64,000 bases of DNA from Crenobacter oryzisoli (lineage in GTDB: Bacteria > Pseudomonadota > Gammaproteobacteria > Burkholderiales > Chromobacteriaceae). The stretch spans positions 19,631 to 83,630 of the forward strand of contig NZ_JAUEDK010000019.1 of NCBI RefSeq assembly GCF_030385785.1, read 5' to 3'. Below are positions 35,642 through 44,470 of the stretch, one piece after another. The position numbers were made by a program, and so were the translations under genes. Below the pieces are notes generated by a model. The model searched no databases. It saw only the letters and a program-made list of their open reading frames with translations, and was not told the origin of the DNA. Every line of letters starts with the position of its first letter. Positions within the stretch are counted from its first letter, which is position 1.

Positions 35642-35847
35642 TGCGCGTCATTGCCCACCAGGGCGACACCGTCGACGCGCTGTGCTGGCGCCACTACGGC
35701 CGCACCGCCGGCGTCACCGAAGCGGTGCTCGCCGCCAACCCAGGGCTCGCCGACTTCGGCGCCATCCTGCCGCACGGCACCGCCGTCGAGCTGCCCAACC
35801 TAACCCCGACCCCGCAACCCGCGCGGATGGTCAAACTGTGGGACTGA
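35641..35847 (+). CDS. X: Tail protein X (P2 gpX)
   Basis: 68 residues, the size of P2 gpX (67). LysM-like fold: RVIAHQGDTVDALCWRHYG, AVLAANPGLADFGAILPHGT and AVELP. It starts inside the L stop (TGATG). It is thought to help anchor the baseplate hub or act on peptidoglycan. Confidence 0.9.
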   Translation: MRVIAHQGDTVDALCWRHYGRTAGVTEAVLAANPGLADFGAILPHGTAVELPNLTPTPQPARMVKLWD

Positions 35848-35850
35848 ACC

Positions 35851-36228
35851 ATGGCTGAACCTGTAACCAGCAGCGCCGCCGCCACCGCCGTCGGCGCCGT
35901 GACGCTGCTATCCATCCTGTCCGGCCCGCAGGCCGGTGTTGTCGCCGCCGCCTTCGCCGGTGCCGTCGTGTTCGTGCTCGCCAGCAGCGAACTCAACCTC
36001 TGGAAAAAACTCGGCTACGGCTGCGCCTCGTTTATCGGTGGCCTGGTCGGCAAGCGCATGGCGGCCGACGGACTGACCATGCTGACCGGCGGACTGATCC
36101 GCGTCGAGGTCGAGGTCGGCGCCCTGGTCGCCGCCGCCGTCGTCGTCAACCTGCTGTTGCTGCTGATCGAGCGCGCCGGCCGCGACGGTGGTGGCTGGCT
36201 GGATCGGCTCAAGGGAGGTAGCAAATGA
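35851..36228 (+). CDS. Putative holin or holin-like membrane protein
   Basis: 125 residues with four hydrophobic stretches (near 14-33, 34-50, 62-85 and 88-110) and a basic C-terminus (GWLDRLKGGSK). It occupies the P2 gene Y position, just before the lysin. It would permit lysin release by permeabilising the inner membrane. A second small membrane protein follows directly, so which one is holin and which antiholin is unresolved. Confidence 0.7.
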   Translation: MAEPVTSSAAATAVGAVTLLSILSGPQAGVVAAAFAGAVVFVLASSELNLWKKLGYGCASFIGGLVGKRMAADGLTMLTGGLIRVEVEVGALVAAAVVVNLLLLLIERAGRDGGGWLDRLKGGSK

Positions 36229-36545
36229 CGCTGCCGACCCTGTTCGAGCTGTCGCTCCTGGGCGTCATCGTCGGCCGCGTCGTGCTGTTCGAGCGGCACG
36301 GCGCCGATCACCGCCCCTATGCCGCCCTGCTCGCCTACCTGATCGCCGCCGCCGCCGGCATCGCCGCCATCCTGCTGCTGTTCGGCCAGCTGACGCCGAC
36401 CGATCCGTTCCGCCTGGTGCTGCTCGCCGTGCTGTGCGCCGCCCTGCTCGCGGTGCGAGGCAACGTCGTCGAGCTGTTCCGTGGCCGCGAGCAGGAGCCA
36501 GACCACCCGTTCATCCACCTGTTGAGGAAAACCCGATGGTTCTGA
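36225..36545 (+). CDS. Second lysis-cassette membrane protein (holin family)
   Basis: 106 residues with an ATGA overlap to the previous gene. Hydrophobic helices lie near 8-20, 31-53 and 62-80, and a charged tail ends REQEPDHPFIHLLRKTRWF. It resembles the lambda-like holin/antiholin partners placed before lysins in Burkholderia and Pseudomonas P2-like phages. Function inferred from position. Confidence 0.65.
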   Translation: MTLPTLFELSLLGVIVGRVVLFERHGADHRPYAALLAYLIAAAAGIAAILLLFGQLTPTDPFRLVLLAVLCAALLAVRGNVVELFRGREQEPDHPFIHLLRKTRWF

Positions 36546-37342
36546 CAATCGGCAGCAAGGGACAGGACGTCTCCGAGTTGCAGCGGCTGCTGGTCACGGC
36601 CGGCGCCAAGCTGGTCGTCGACGGCGACTATGGCCAAGCCACCGCCAAGGCCGTCGCCGCTTACCAGAAAAAATCCGGCCTGTTGGTCGACGGCAAGGCC
36701 GGCCCGCACACCCTCGACGCCCTGCGCGCCGGCACGCGGAATGCCAGGTCGCTGACTGATGCGGACATCCGCCGGGCCGCCAAGCGCCTTGATCTGCCCG
36801 CCTCGCGCGTCCGCGCTGTCTGTGAGGTGGAAAGTGCGGGGATGGGTTTCACCGCGCTCGGCAACCCGGTCGTGCTGTTCGAGCGCCATGTGTTCTATCA
36901 GCGCCTCGCTGCAGCAGGCCGCGACGTCGAGGCGCTGGCCGAGCGTTACCCCGCCCTGGTCAATAAACAGCGAGGCGGCTACACCGGCGGCCCGGCGGAA
37001 TGGGCACGCCTCAACACCGCCTGCACCATCGACCGCCTCGCCGCGTTGGAGTCGGCCAGCTGGGGACGCTTCCAGATCATGGGCTATCACTGGGACGCCC
37101 TCGGCTACGCCAGCGCCGACGAGTTCGCCACGCTTATGAAACAGGACGAGGGCCAGCACCTCGACGCCTTCGTGCGCTTCCTGCTGATCAACCCACTGAT
37201 GCTGCGCGCGCTGCGCGAGGGGCGCTGGGCTGCGTTCGCCCGCCTCTACAACGGGCCGCGCTACAGCGAAAACCTCTACGACGTGAAGCTCGAACGCGCC
37301 GACCAGCGCTTCGCTAGGGCAATCGAAAGGGCCGTCAAATGA
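36536..37342 (+). CDS. Endolysin: peptidoglycan-binding plus N-acetylmuramidase
   Basis: 268 residues from MVLTIGSKGQDVSELQRLL. An N-terminal PG_binding_1 domain (VDGDYGQATAKAVAAYQKKS, to about residue 60) precedes an N-acetylmuramidase (DUF3380) domain: VCEVESAGMGF with the catalytic Glu, VVLFERHVFYQRL, ESASWGRFQIMGYH and FARLYNGPRYSENLYD. It lacks a signal peptide, so it needs the holin. P2 itself has a different lysin K, so the module was exchanged. Confidence 0.92.
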   Translation: MVLTIGSKGQDVSELQRLLVTAGAKLVVDGDYGQATAKAVAAYQKKSGLLVDGKAGPHTLDALRAGTRNARSLTDADIRRAAKRLDLPASRVRAVCEVESAGMGFTALGNPVVLFERHVFYQRLAAAGRDVEALAERYPALVNKQRGGYTGGPAEWARLNTACTIDRLAALESASWGRFQIMGYHWDALGYASADEFATLMKQDEGQHLDAFVRFLLINPLMLRALREGRWAAFARLYNGPRYSENLYDVKLERADQRFARAIERAVK

Positions 37343-37539
37343 CCGACCTCTACGACCGCGCCCAAGCGCTGGAGCAGCGCCAGCGCGACGAAGCGCTCGC
37401 CCGCCACGCTGCCGGCCGCAGCGTCGGCACCAGCCTGCACCACTGCGAGGACTGCGGCGACGACATCCCCGAGGCCCGCCGTCGTGCCGCGCCCGGCTGC
37501 ACCCGCTGCATCGCCTGCCAGGCGTTGGCCGAGCGATGA
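37339..37539 (+). CDS. DksA/TraR-type C4 zinc-finger protein
   Basis: 66 residues. Helix MTDLYDRAQALEQRQRDEAL, then a four-Cys finger: CEDCG and CTRCIAC spaced 17 residues apart. Phage TraR-like proteins bind the RNA polymerase secondary channel without needing ppGpp. It takes the place where P2 has lysB and lysC; I see no Rz/Rz1 pair here. Overlaps both neighbours by ATGA. Confidence 0.88.
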   Translation: MTDLYDRAQALEQRQRDEALARHAAGRSVGTSLHHCEDCGDDIPEARRRAAPGCTRCIACQALAER

Positions 37540-38015
37540 ACAAGCCCGCCCACCTGCGCGCCGCCATCGAGGCGGCGTTGCCCGATCTGCGCGCCAACCC
37601 CGACAAGCTCAAGCTGTACGTCGACCGGGGCGGCATCGCGAACACCGGCACCGCCTCACGCTCGTTCGAGTACCGCTACCAGCTCAAGGTGCTGGTCATC
37701 GGGTTCGGCGATCACCCGGACGTGCTGTTCATCACCCTGCAGGAGTGGCTGCGCGAGCATCAGCCCGAGCTGCTGCTCAATCCCGAGCGTCAGCGCGATG
37801 GCCTGCATTTTCAGGTCGACATCATCGACCACACTGAAGTCGACATCGAAATCACCCTGCAGCTCACCGAGCGCGTCGGCGTCAAATCAGACCCGGCCAA
37901 CGCCGGCCGCTGGATCGCAACGCACTTTGGCGAGCCACCGCTCGACCCCTATGCAGGCCAGGACTGGGAACTCGTCGTCATGGAGGATGGTGAACAGGTA
38001 TGGCCGACGACCTGA
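37536..38015 (+). CDS. R: Tail completion protein (P2 gpR)
   Basis: 159 residues (P2 gpR 155). The typical opening KPAHLRAAIEAALPDLRANP and FEYRYQLKVLVIGFGDHPD, then LQEWLREHQPELL. It finishes the tail end before head joining together with S. Confidence 0.9.
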   Translation: MNKPAHLRAAIEAALPDLRANPDKLKLYVDRGGIANTGTASRSFEYRYQLKVLVIGFGDHPDVLFITLQEWLREHQPELLLNPERQRDGLHFQVDIIDHTEVDIEITLQLTERVGVKSDPANAGRWIATHFGEPPLDPYAGQDWELVVMEDGEQVWPTT

Positions 38016-38443
38016 GTCGCTTGCACCAGTGGGCCGACGGCCTGCTGCAAAACCTCACCCCAGCCGCACGCCGCCAGCTCGCCCGCGAGATTGCCCAGCG
38101 CTTGCGTGCCAGCCAGCAACAGCGCATCGCCGCCCAGCAGAACCCGGACGGCAGCGCCTACGCGCCACGCCTGCGCCAAAAGGTCGGCAAACTGCGCCAG
38201 GGCAAGATGTTCACCAAGCTGCGCACGGCGCGCTTCCTGCGTAACACCGTCAACGACAGCGCCGCCGTGGTCGGCTTCGCCGGCCGCGTCGAGCGCATCG
38301 CCAGGGTGCACCAGTACGGCCTGCGCGACCGGGTCCGCCCCGGTGGCCCCGAGGTGGACTATGCCCGCCGCGAGCTGCTGGGCTACACCGAGCAAGACGT
38401 CCAGATGGTCGAGGACGTGGTACTCGCGCACCTCGCACGCTGA
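38000..38443 (+). CDS. S: Tail completion protein (P2 gpS)
   Basis: 147 residues (P2 gpS 150). Typical segments are LAREIAQRLRASQQQRIAAQ, NPDGSAYAPR and ARVHQYGLRDRV. The start overlaps R by 16 bp. Confidence 0.9.
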   Translation: MADDLSRLHQWADGLLQNLTPAARRQLAREIAQRLRASQQQRIAAQQNPDGSAYAPRLRQKVGKLRQGKMFTKLRTARFLRNTVNDSAAVVGFAGRVERIARVHQYGLRDRVRPGGPEVDYARRELLGYTEQDVQMVEDVVLAHLAR

Positions 38444-38514
38444 CCGGGTTGTGCCGCCGGCCGGCACAACAGCCAACGCATGACCACCTCGCCATGGCGC
38501 GGCACGCTGTCGCC

Positions 38515-39165
38515 ATGGATCAACCCGCCGACCTCTCCCGCCGCCTCGAATCGCTCATCCGCCTCGGCACCATCGCCGACGTGCAGATGAAGCCGCTGCG
38601 CGTGCGCGTTAAATCCGGCCAGCTCACCACCGACTGGCTGACATGCTTCTGCCTGCGCGCCGGCCGCGTCCGTCGCTGGAGTCCGCCGACCAAGGACGAA
38701 CAGTGCATCGTGTTCAGCCCCAGCGGTGAAACCGGCGCCGGCATCGTGCTGGTCGGCCTGCCCTCCGACCTCATTCCACCGCCAAGCGACAGCCCGGACG
38801 AAGACATCATCGACTACCCGGACGGTGCCCGCATCACCTACAACCACGCCACCAGCGCGCTGTCGGTGACTGGCATCAAGACCGCCAACGTGCAGGCCGA
38901 CGTCAAGGTGACGGTCGATTGCCCTAAAACCGAGTTCACCGGCGACGTCGACATCCTCGGCAAGCTGACGGTCAACGGCGAAACGCTGCTCAAGGCGCTG
39001 CTCAGCTACATGGCCGGCATGAGCGGCAAGGGTGGCAGTGGGAAAACTGTCATCGAGGGCAACATCGAACACCGCAACGGCAAACTGTCCTCGAATGGCG
39101 TCGTCATCGACGAGCACACCCACCCGGAGCACGACGGCCCCAACACCGAGAAACCAAACAAATGA
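38515..39165 (+). CDS. V: Baseplate assembly protein / tail spike (P2 gpV)
   Basis: 216 residues from MDQPADLSRR (P2 gpV 211); upstream in-frame ATGs exist without better ribosome sites. An OB-fold N-terminus (RLGTIADVQMKPLRVRV) precedes a beta-helix needle, ending in the apex motif EHTHPEH with the HxH iron-binding pair. It is the membrane-piercing spike. Confidence 0.92.
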   Translation: MDQPADLSRRLESLIRLGTIADVQMKPLRVRVKSGQLTTDWLTCFCLRAGRVRRWSPPTKDEQCIVFSPSGETGAGIVLVGLPSDLIPPPSDSPDEDIIDYPDGARITYNHATSALSVTGIKTANVQADVKVTVDCPKTEFTGDVDILGKLTVNGETLLKALLSYMAGMSGKGGSGKTVIEGNIEHRNGKLSSNGVVIDEHTHPEHDGPNTEKPNK

Positions 39166-39545
39166 CCAGCTACCTCGGCATGAACGCCACCACCGGCCGC
39201 GCCATCACCGACCAGGAGCACGAGCGCCAATCGGTTGCCGACATCCTGGGCACTCCCATCGGCAGCATGGTCACTTTGCGCGAGTACGGCTCGTACAACC
39301 GCGAGCTGATCGACCAGCCCATGACGCCGGCCCTGCGCCTGCAAATCATGGCGTCCAGCGTGATGGCGCTGATGCGCTGGGAGCCGCGGCTAACCCCGGT
39401 CAGCGTCGATCTCACCGCCAACGAACAAGCCGAGCAGCCGGGCACCTCTTGGCAGCTCGGCGTCGTGCTCGCCCGTAAGGAAGGCCCGCAGTCCGGCCAA
39501 CAGCTCACCGTCGACGTGCCACTGACCCGGAGGGCCGCCGCATGA
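39162..39545 (+). CDS. W: Baseplate wedge protein (P2 gpW)
   Basis: 127 residues (P2 gpW 115), gp25-like: GRAITDQEHERQSVADILGT, LREYGSYNRELIDQPM. It starts by ATGA overlap with V and initiates baseplate wedges. Confidence 0.92.
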   Translation: MTSYLGMNATTGRAITDQEHERQSVADILGTPIGSMVTLREYGSYNRELIDQPMTPALRLQIMASSVMALMRWEPRLTPVSVDLTANEQAEQPGTSWQLGVVLARKEGPQSGQQLTVDVPLTRRAAA

Positions 39546-40453
39546 GCCAACTGGTCGACCTCTCGCGCCTGCCGCCGCCCGATGTTCTGGAGCCGGTCGA
39601 TTTCGACACCCTCCTCGCCGAGCGCAAGGCCGCCATCGTCGCGCAGTTTCCCGAGGATCAGCGCGACGCCGTGCGCCGCACGCTGGAGCTGGAGTCCGAA
39701 CCGCTCACCAAGATCGCCCGCGAAAACGCCTACCGCGAAATGCTGCTGCGCCAGCGCATCAACGAGGCGGCGCTCGCCACCATGCTGGCCTACGCCGAGG
39801 GGCCGGACCTCGACCAGATCGGCGCGCGCTACAAGGTCGCTCGGCTGGAGTTGGTGCCGGCCGACCTCGACGCCGTGCCGCCGGTGTCGGCCGTCATGGA
39901 GGGCGACCCGGATTTCCGTGAGCGGATTCAGGAGGCGTTCGACGGGCTGTCGGTGGCCGGGCCGAAAGCGGCCTATCGCAAGTTCGCCCGCGAGGCCGAC
40001 CCGCGTGTCGCCGACGTTGCCGTCACCAGCCCGGCGCCGGCCGAAGTCGTCGTCACCGTCCTGTCGCGCGAGGGCGACGGCACCGCCTCGCCGGACCTGC
40101 TCGACAAGGTGCGCGCCTACCTGAGCGACGAGGACCGCCGCCCGGTCGCCGACCGCCTCACCGTGCAGAGCGCCAGCATCGTCAACTACCGCGCCGACGC
40201 CGTGCTCTACCTCTATCCCGGCCCGGAAGCCGAACCGATCAAGCGCGCGGCCGAGAAAGCGCTCGCCGCCCAGGTCAACCAGCGCCGCCGGCTAGGCCAG
40301 GACATTCGCCGCACCAAGCAGACCGCCGTCATGCACGTCGAGGGGGTTCAGCGCATCGAGTTGCTGGCACCGGCCGTCGACCTTGTGCTCGACGACCACC
40401 AGGCCGGCTACTGCACCGGCTACAGCGTCACCATCGGGGGCACGGATGAGTAG
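39542..40453 (+). CDS. J: Baseplate wedge protein (P2 gpJ)
   Basis: 303 residues (P2 gpJ 302). The opening VDLSRLPPPDVLEPVDFDTL and YREMLLRQRINEAALATMLA are diagnostic of the gpJ family; FAREADPRVADVAVTSPAPA follows. It links gpW to gpI at the baseplate edge. Confidence 0.93.
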   Translation: MSQLVDLSRLPPPDVLEPVDFDTLLAERKAAIVAQFPEDQRDAVRRTLELESEPLTKIARENAYREMLLRQRINEAALATMLAYAEGPDLDQIGARYKVARLELVPADLDAVPPVSAVMEGDPDFRERIQEAFDGLSVAGPKAAYRKFAREADPRVADVAVTSPAPAEVVVTVLSREGDGTASPDLLDKVRAYLSDEDRRPVADRLTVQSASIVNYRADAVLYLYPGPEAEPIKRAAEKALAAQVNQRRRLGQDIRRTKQTAVMHVEGVQRIELLAPAVDLVLDDHQAGYCTGYSVTIGGTDE

Positions 40454-41063
40454 ATCGCTGCTGCCGACCAGCGCCTCGCCGTTGCTGCGCGCGGCCACCG
40501 CCGCACTAGCCGCCGCCACCGAGCTGCCCGTCCCACTGCGCGACCTGTGGAACCCCGACGCCTGCCCGGTGCCGCTACTGCCCTATCTCGCCTGGGCGTT
40601 TTCAGTCGACCGCTGGGACGAGAACTGGAGCGAGGCGACCAAGCGCGCGGTCATCCGCGCATCGTTCTACGTGCATCAGCACAAAGGCACCATCGGCGCG
40701 CTGCGACGCGTCGTCGAACCGCTGGGCTATCTGATCGAGGTCATCGAGTGGTGGCAGACCGACCCGCCAGGCCCGCGCGGCACCTTCCGCCTCAAGGTCG
40801 GCGTGCTCGATAACGGCATCACCGACGAGATGTATCGCGAGCTGGAGCGGCTGATTGACGACGCCAGGCCAGTATCGCGCCACCTGCTCGGCCTGGCCAT
40901 TAGCGCCGAGTCGCGCGGCCGCGTCTATGTCGGCGCCGCCGCCTACCTGGGCGATGTGCTCACCGTTTACCCCTATACCTCATCCACCATCGAGGCGAGA
41001 GGCGTCGTCAGCGTGCGCGGCGCCACCCACCTCGTCGACACCCTGAGCGTCTACCCATCATGA
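40446..41063 (+). CDS. I: Tail protein I (P2 gpI)
   Basis: 205 residues from MSRSLLPTSASPL (P2 gpI 176). DLWNPDACPVPLLPYLAWAF and HKGTIGALRRVVEPLGY are the family signature. The C-terminal about 40 residues (YVGAAAYLGDVLTVYPY) form an extension. It connects the fibre to the baseplate. It overlaps J by 8 bp. Confidence 0.92.
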   Translation: MSRSLLPTSASPLLRAATAALAAATELPVPLRDLWNPDACPVPLLPYLAWAFSVDRWDENWSEATKRAVIRASFYVHQHKGTIGALRRVVEPLGYLIEVIEWWQTDPPGPRGTFRLKVGVLDNGITDEMYRELERLIDDARPVSRHLLGLAISAESRGRVYVGAAAYLGDVLTVYPYTSSTIEARGVVSVRGATHLVDTLSVYPS

Positions 41064-43042
41064 GCCAAACCTACTACGCCATCCTAACCGCCATCGGCGA
41101 GGCTAAGCTCGCCAACGCCACCGCGCTCGGCACCACTCTCAAGCTCACCGCGATGGCGGTCGGCGACGGGGGCGGCAGCACGCCGCAGCCGGACCGCGAC
41201 CAGAAAAAGCTGGTCAACGAGAAGCGCCGCGCGCCGCTCAACAGCCTGTACGTCGACCCGCTCAACCCGTCGCAAATCGTCGCCGAACAAATCATCCCCG
41301 AGGACGTTGGCGGTTGGTGGATACGCGAGGGCGGCCTCTACGACCAAGACGGCAACCTCTGCGCCGTGGCCAACTTCCCCGACACCTACAAGCCGCTGCT
41401 CGCCAGCGGCAGCGGCCGCGTCCAGACCATCCGTATTGTGCTGGTCGTCTCGAACACGGCGGCCGTCGAGCTGAAAATCGACCCGTCCGTGGTTCTCGCC
41501 ACTCGCGACGAACTCAAACGGGTCATTAGTGCCCACCTGGAAGCGACCGACCCACACCCCCAATACACCACCGAGCAAGAGTCTCATACGATCGCGGTCG
41601 AGGAACTCGGCAAGCTGGGCATCGGTGGCGTGCTCGACCTGCGCGGTAACGCTCTCCCCAAAAAGCCGCGTGACATGCCAATGGGCGTGCGCGTCGGGCT
41701 GGTCGATTGCGGCGAACTCGGGGTCGGCGGTGGGAAGGGTACGTATGGCGTGATGTACATCACACGCGAATGGGTGGACGTCTCTGGCGTCTCCACTTTT
41801 CAGCGGCAGCTCTGGGTGAATGGCAAGCTGTACGTACAAATCGGCCTGGATTTCGATACGTGGGGAGAATGGCGCCGTGTGGACGGAGCAGATTGGAGTG
41901 ATGTTCGGGACAAACCGACCACCCTAGACGGCTATGGCATAACCGACGCCGCAACACTCAAAAGCCCAACCTTCACCGACAAGCCGACTGCCCCCACACC
42001 CGATGTTGGTGACAACTCTAAAAGACTAGTCAACACCGAGTATGTAGCTCGGGAAACAGTCCGAAATTTCGCACTGGGCGAAACTGGAGGTGCTCCGACA
42101 TGGGTGCGCCTCGGCCGGTGGTCAGGCACATCGCAAGTGGGGAGGAAACTGTATCTAAAACTCATCACCGGAGCTGGGTACAACGCTTTAAACGATCAAA
42201 GCGCCATATGCGAGGTTCATTTCCAGACGGCGAACGGGATTAACGGCCAGACAGGTAGCTCTGGTGACTTCTACGGAAGTGGGTGGGGATGGGTCAAAGG
42301 CGCCAGTGCATTGGGCCATATTTTTGTAGTGCAGATTGACCGCGACACCTTCGATTTTTATGTGCAATTCCTGGTCGTCCCAGGACCTTCCACGTATCAA
42401 ATCAGCATTGCTGGGGGTAAGTGGGGTCACGATGGTGCTGCTGACTCTCCCTCCGGAAATTACATCGACTTGCCAGTCAGTAGAATTGCCACAGTGGAGG
42501 CCGTCGGCGCCAAGCCGGGCACATTGACGGTCACCTTCGCCGACACGCCTCCGGCCGGTACGCTCGTCTGCAATGGTGCAGCCGTGTCCCGCGCCACTTA
42601 CGCCAATCTATTTGCCGCCATCGGCACCAAGTATGGCGCCGGAAATGGTTTGACGACGTTCAACCTGCCCAACATCCCGGACGGCTACGCCCTGCTGGCC
42701 GGTGCAGCCAGCAACGTCGGGAAGGTCGTGACAGGTGACGTGATCAGCCACAGCCATACGGCCTCATCCGGTGCCGGCGGTAGTCATACCCACTCGGCAT
42801 GGACGGGCACAGATGGCGCCCACCAGCACTACAGCGGCGCAGCGACCTGGGTCGGCAATGGCGGTAACGCGTCAGGCGGTGCCGGTGTCGCCACAGGTGG
42901 CGGAACTTGGGATGGCGCCCACGCCCACGGCGTCGGTGTCGGCGCCGTCGGCGACCACTCTCACACGGTCACCGTCAACGCGGCCGGCGGCTCGGCCAAC
43001 CTGGCCGCCGGTATCAAACTGCTCCCCTGCATCGTGTTTTAA
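41060..43042 (+). CDS. H: Tail fibre protein (P2 gpH type)
   Basis: 660 residues. The N-terminal about 150 residues are the phage tail-collar fibre domain (YYAILTAIGEAKLANATALG, GGWWIREGGLYDQDGNL) that docks on the baseplate. The shaft follows. The distal half has a tail-collar domain (CNGAAVSRATYANLFAAIGT, NLPNIPDGYALLAG) and a His-rich tip with repeated S/T-H-x-H pairs. Nucleotides about 41880-42490 are AT-richer than both flanks, pointing to exchanged receptor-binding sequence. Confidence 0.9.
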   Translation: MSQTYYAILTAIGEAKLANATALGTTLKLTAMAVGDGGGSTPQPDRDQKKLVNEKRRAPLNSLYVDPLNPSQIVAEQIIPEDVGGWWIREGGLYDQDGNLCAVANFPDTYKPLLASGSGRVQTIRIVLVVSNTAAVELKIDPSVVLATRDELKRVISAHLEATDPHPQYTTEQESHTIAVEELGKLGIGGVLDLRGNALPKKPRDMPMGVRVGLVDCGELGVGGGKGTYGVMYITREWVDVSGVSTFQRQLWVNGKLYVQIGLDFDTWGEWRRVDGADWSDVRDKPTTLDGYGITDAATLKSPTFTDKPTAPTPDVGDNSKRLVNTEYVARETVRNFALGETGGAPTWVRLGRWSGTSQVGRKLYLKLITGAGYNALNDQSAICEVHFQTANGINGQTGSSGDFYGSGWGWVKGASALGHIFVVQIDRDTFDFYVQFLVVPGPSTYQISIAGGKWGHDGAADSPSGNYIDLPVSRIATVEAVGAKPGTLTVTFADTPPAGTLVCNGAAVSRATYANLFAAIGTKYGAGNGLTTFNLPNIPDGYALLAGAASNVGKVVTGDVISHSHTASSGAGGSHTHSAWTGTDGAHQHYSGAATWVGNGGNASGGAGVATGGGTWDGAHAHGVGVGAVGDHSHTVTVNAAGGSANLAAGIKLLPCIVF

Positions 43043-43054
43043 CCGAGGTAACCC

Positions 43055-44143
43055 ATGCACGTTCCGTTTATCGAATTCCATCGCTATGACAGCGTCACCG
43101 GGCGCTACCTCGGCCCAGTGCCGGCCTACCTCGATCCGCTGGAGAGCAGTGACGAGCAACCTGTCTACGCGGCTCCCGCGAATGCCATTGCCGCATCGCC
43201 GGCCGGAGAGTTGGCTCCGTGCCAGTCCTACCGGCTTAACGCGGCCGGGGATGCCTGGGACGTGGTGCCCGACTACAGCCAGGCCGAAATCTGGGATACC
43301 ACAACCGGGTTGCGCTGTGCGCCCACTGCGTTTGGCGAGTCCTTGCCGGCCAATTTGGCCACCGACCCGCCGCCGGCCACCGGCGAATATCAGGCATGCG
43401 AATGGGACACCAAGAAGCGCCGCTGGCGTCTGGTGCCGGACTACTCCGGCGCGGTATTGCGCTCGACCGAGACAACTGCCCTAGTTCCGTCGCCGCCACG
43501 CGGCCTGCCGCTGCCAGCCAAAGTCACGGCGGTGCCGCTGCCGATCATGGCCCCAAAGGAGGCGGCACAATGGGACGTCGTGCAGGAGGCGTGGCAGATC
43601 GTACCGGACCATCGCGGCGAAACGTGGTATCGCACCGCAGACGGCTCCCCGACCATGCTGGCCGAGATCGGCGCTGTGCCGGATGGGCTGACCCAATTAC
43701 CGCCGCCATCGCGCCATCACCACTGGGACGGTGCTGGCTGGATACTCGACGAAGCTGGCACAGTAGCCCTGCTGGCGGAGCAGAGAGAAGCCGCTGCTGC
43801 TGCCGTGACCCAATGGAAAGAGGCCCAGATCGCCGCCGGCACCGTGTTCGAGTTCGACGGGCACCGCTGGGATGGTGGCCTGACGGTGCGCTACCAGATG
43901 GCGTCGACCATCGCAGCGGCCGAGCAGATCGGCCTGCCGACGGGGTTCTTCTGGACCGACGCGGACGACCGGGACGTGGCCGTCACCCTGGACCAACTCA
44001 AGGCGCTGCAGTCAGCGCACGAATTGGCCATGGTGGCGCGCGGCTGGGAGATTCATGCCCGGCAGCGCGAGATGAAACGCGAGGTCGCGGAAATGACACT
44101 GGAACAGCTGGCCGAGTTTGTGCCGTGCTGGCCAAAGCACTAG
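43055..44143 (+). CDS. Tail fibre assembly protein-like, with internal repeats (P2 gpG position)
   Basis: 362 residues, twice the length of P2 gpG (175). Three imperfect repeats share the core AWDVVPDYSQAEIWDTTTG / RWRLVPDYSGAVLRSTET / AWQIVPDHRGETWYRTADG. The C-terminal part from AVTQWKEAQIAAGTVFEFDG is a DUF4376-like domain. Proteins in this slot chaperone fibre trimerisation or form a fibre tip. The repeat array is unusual, and it could itself be a second fibre component. Confidence 0.7.
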   Translation: MHVPFIEFHRYDSVTGRYLGPVPAYLDPLESSDEQPVYAAPANAIAASPAGELAPCQSYRLNAAGDAWDVVPDYSQAEIWDTTTGLRCAPTAFGESLPANLATDPPPATGEYQACEWDTKKRRWRLVPDYSGAVLRSTETTALVPSPPRGLPLPAKVTAVPLPIMAPKEAAQWDVVQEAWQIVPDHRGETWYRTADGSPTMLAEIGAVPDGLTQLPPPSRHHHWDGAGWILDEAGTVALLAEQREAAAAAVTQWKEAQIAAGTVFEFDGHRWDGGLTVRYQMASTIAAAEQIGLPTGFFWTDADDRDVAVTLDQLKALQSAHELAMVARGWEIHARQREMKREVAEMTLEQLAEFVPCWPKH

Positions 44144-44165
44144 CTCACCAGGAATTGACAGCAAA

Positions 44166-44187
44166 AAGCCCCGCAAACGCGGGGCTT
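44166..44187. terminator. Bidirectional intrinsic terminator
   Basis: AAGCCCCGC and GCGGGGCTT form a perfect 9-bp stem with an AAAC loop. It separates the plus-strand fibre genes from the minus-strand regulator pair. Confidence 0.85.
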
Positions 44188-44207
44188 GTTCCTTGTGACG
44201 CAACCAG

Positions 44208-44420
44208 CTAATTGGCCGTTGGCTCTATCTGCGACGCTTCGAACTGCAAGGCGCTACTCACAGACGACATGAAAAACTTCAGCGTCGGGTCATCGTGAAA
44301 ATCCGCCATGGCCGACCCCATGCCAGCCAGGCACGCGCACAGGTTTTCCAAGGTATCGGCCGGGCTACAGCCGATCAGGGGGTTCAAGCGGGATGCGTCT
44401 GATCTAGTTCTGAATTGCAT
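44208..44420 (-). CDS. Small hypothetical protein downstream of a LuxR-type regulator
   Basis: 70 residues: LNPLIGCSPADTLENLCACL, AGMGSAMADFHDDPTLKFFM. It resembles small DUF3077-like proteins of Pseudomonas phages and genomes, but the match is from memory and weak. It lies 50 bp after the regulator on the same strand. Ribosome-binding site is poor. Confidence 0.45.
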   Translation of the reverse strand: MQFRTRSDASRLNPLIGCSPADTLENLCACLAGMGSAMADFHDDPTLKFFMSSVSSALQFEASQIEPTAN

Positions 44421-44470
44421 TACTGTTTTTGTTTATTGATGACGAACAAGTATTTTCTAACTTTGCGCCA

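Noticed and set aside
36335..37651. Minus-strand frame of 438 codons
   Set aside because: Antisense to the endolysin and TraR-like genes; no protein features.
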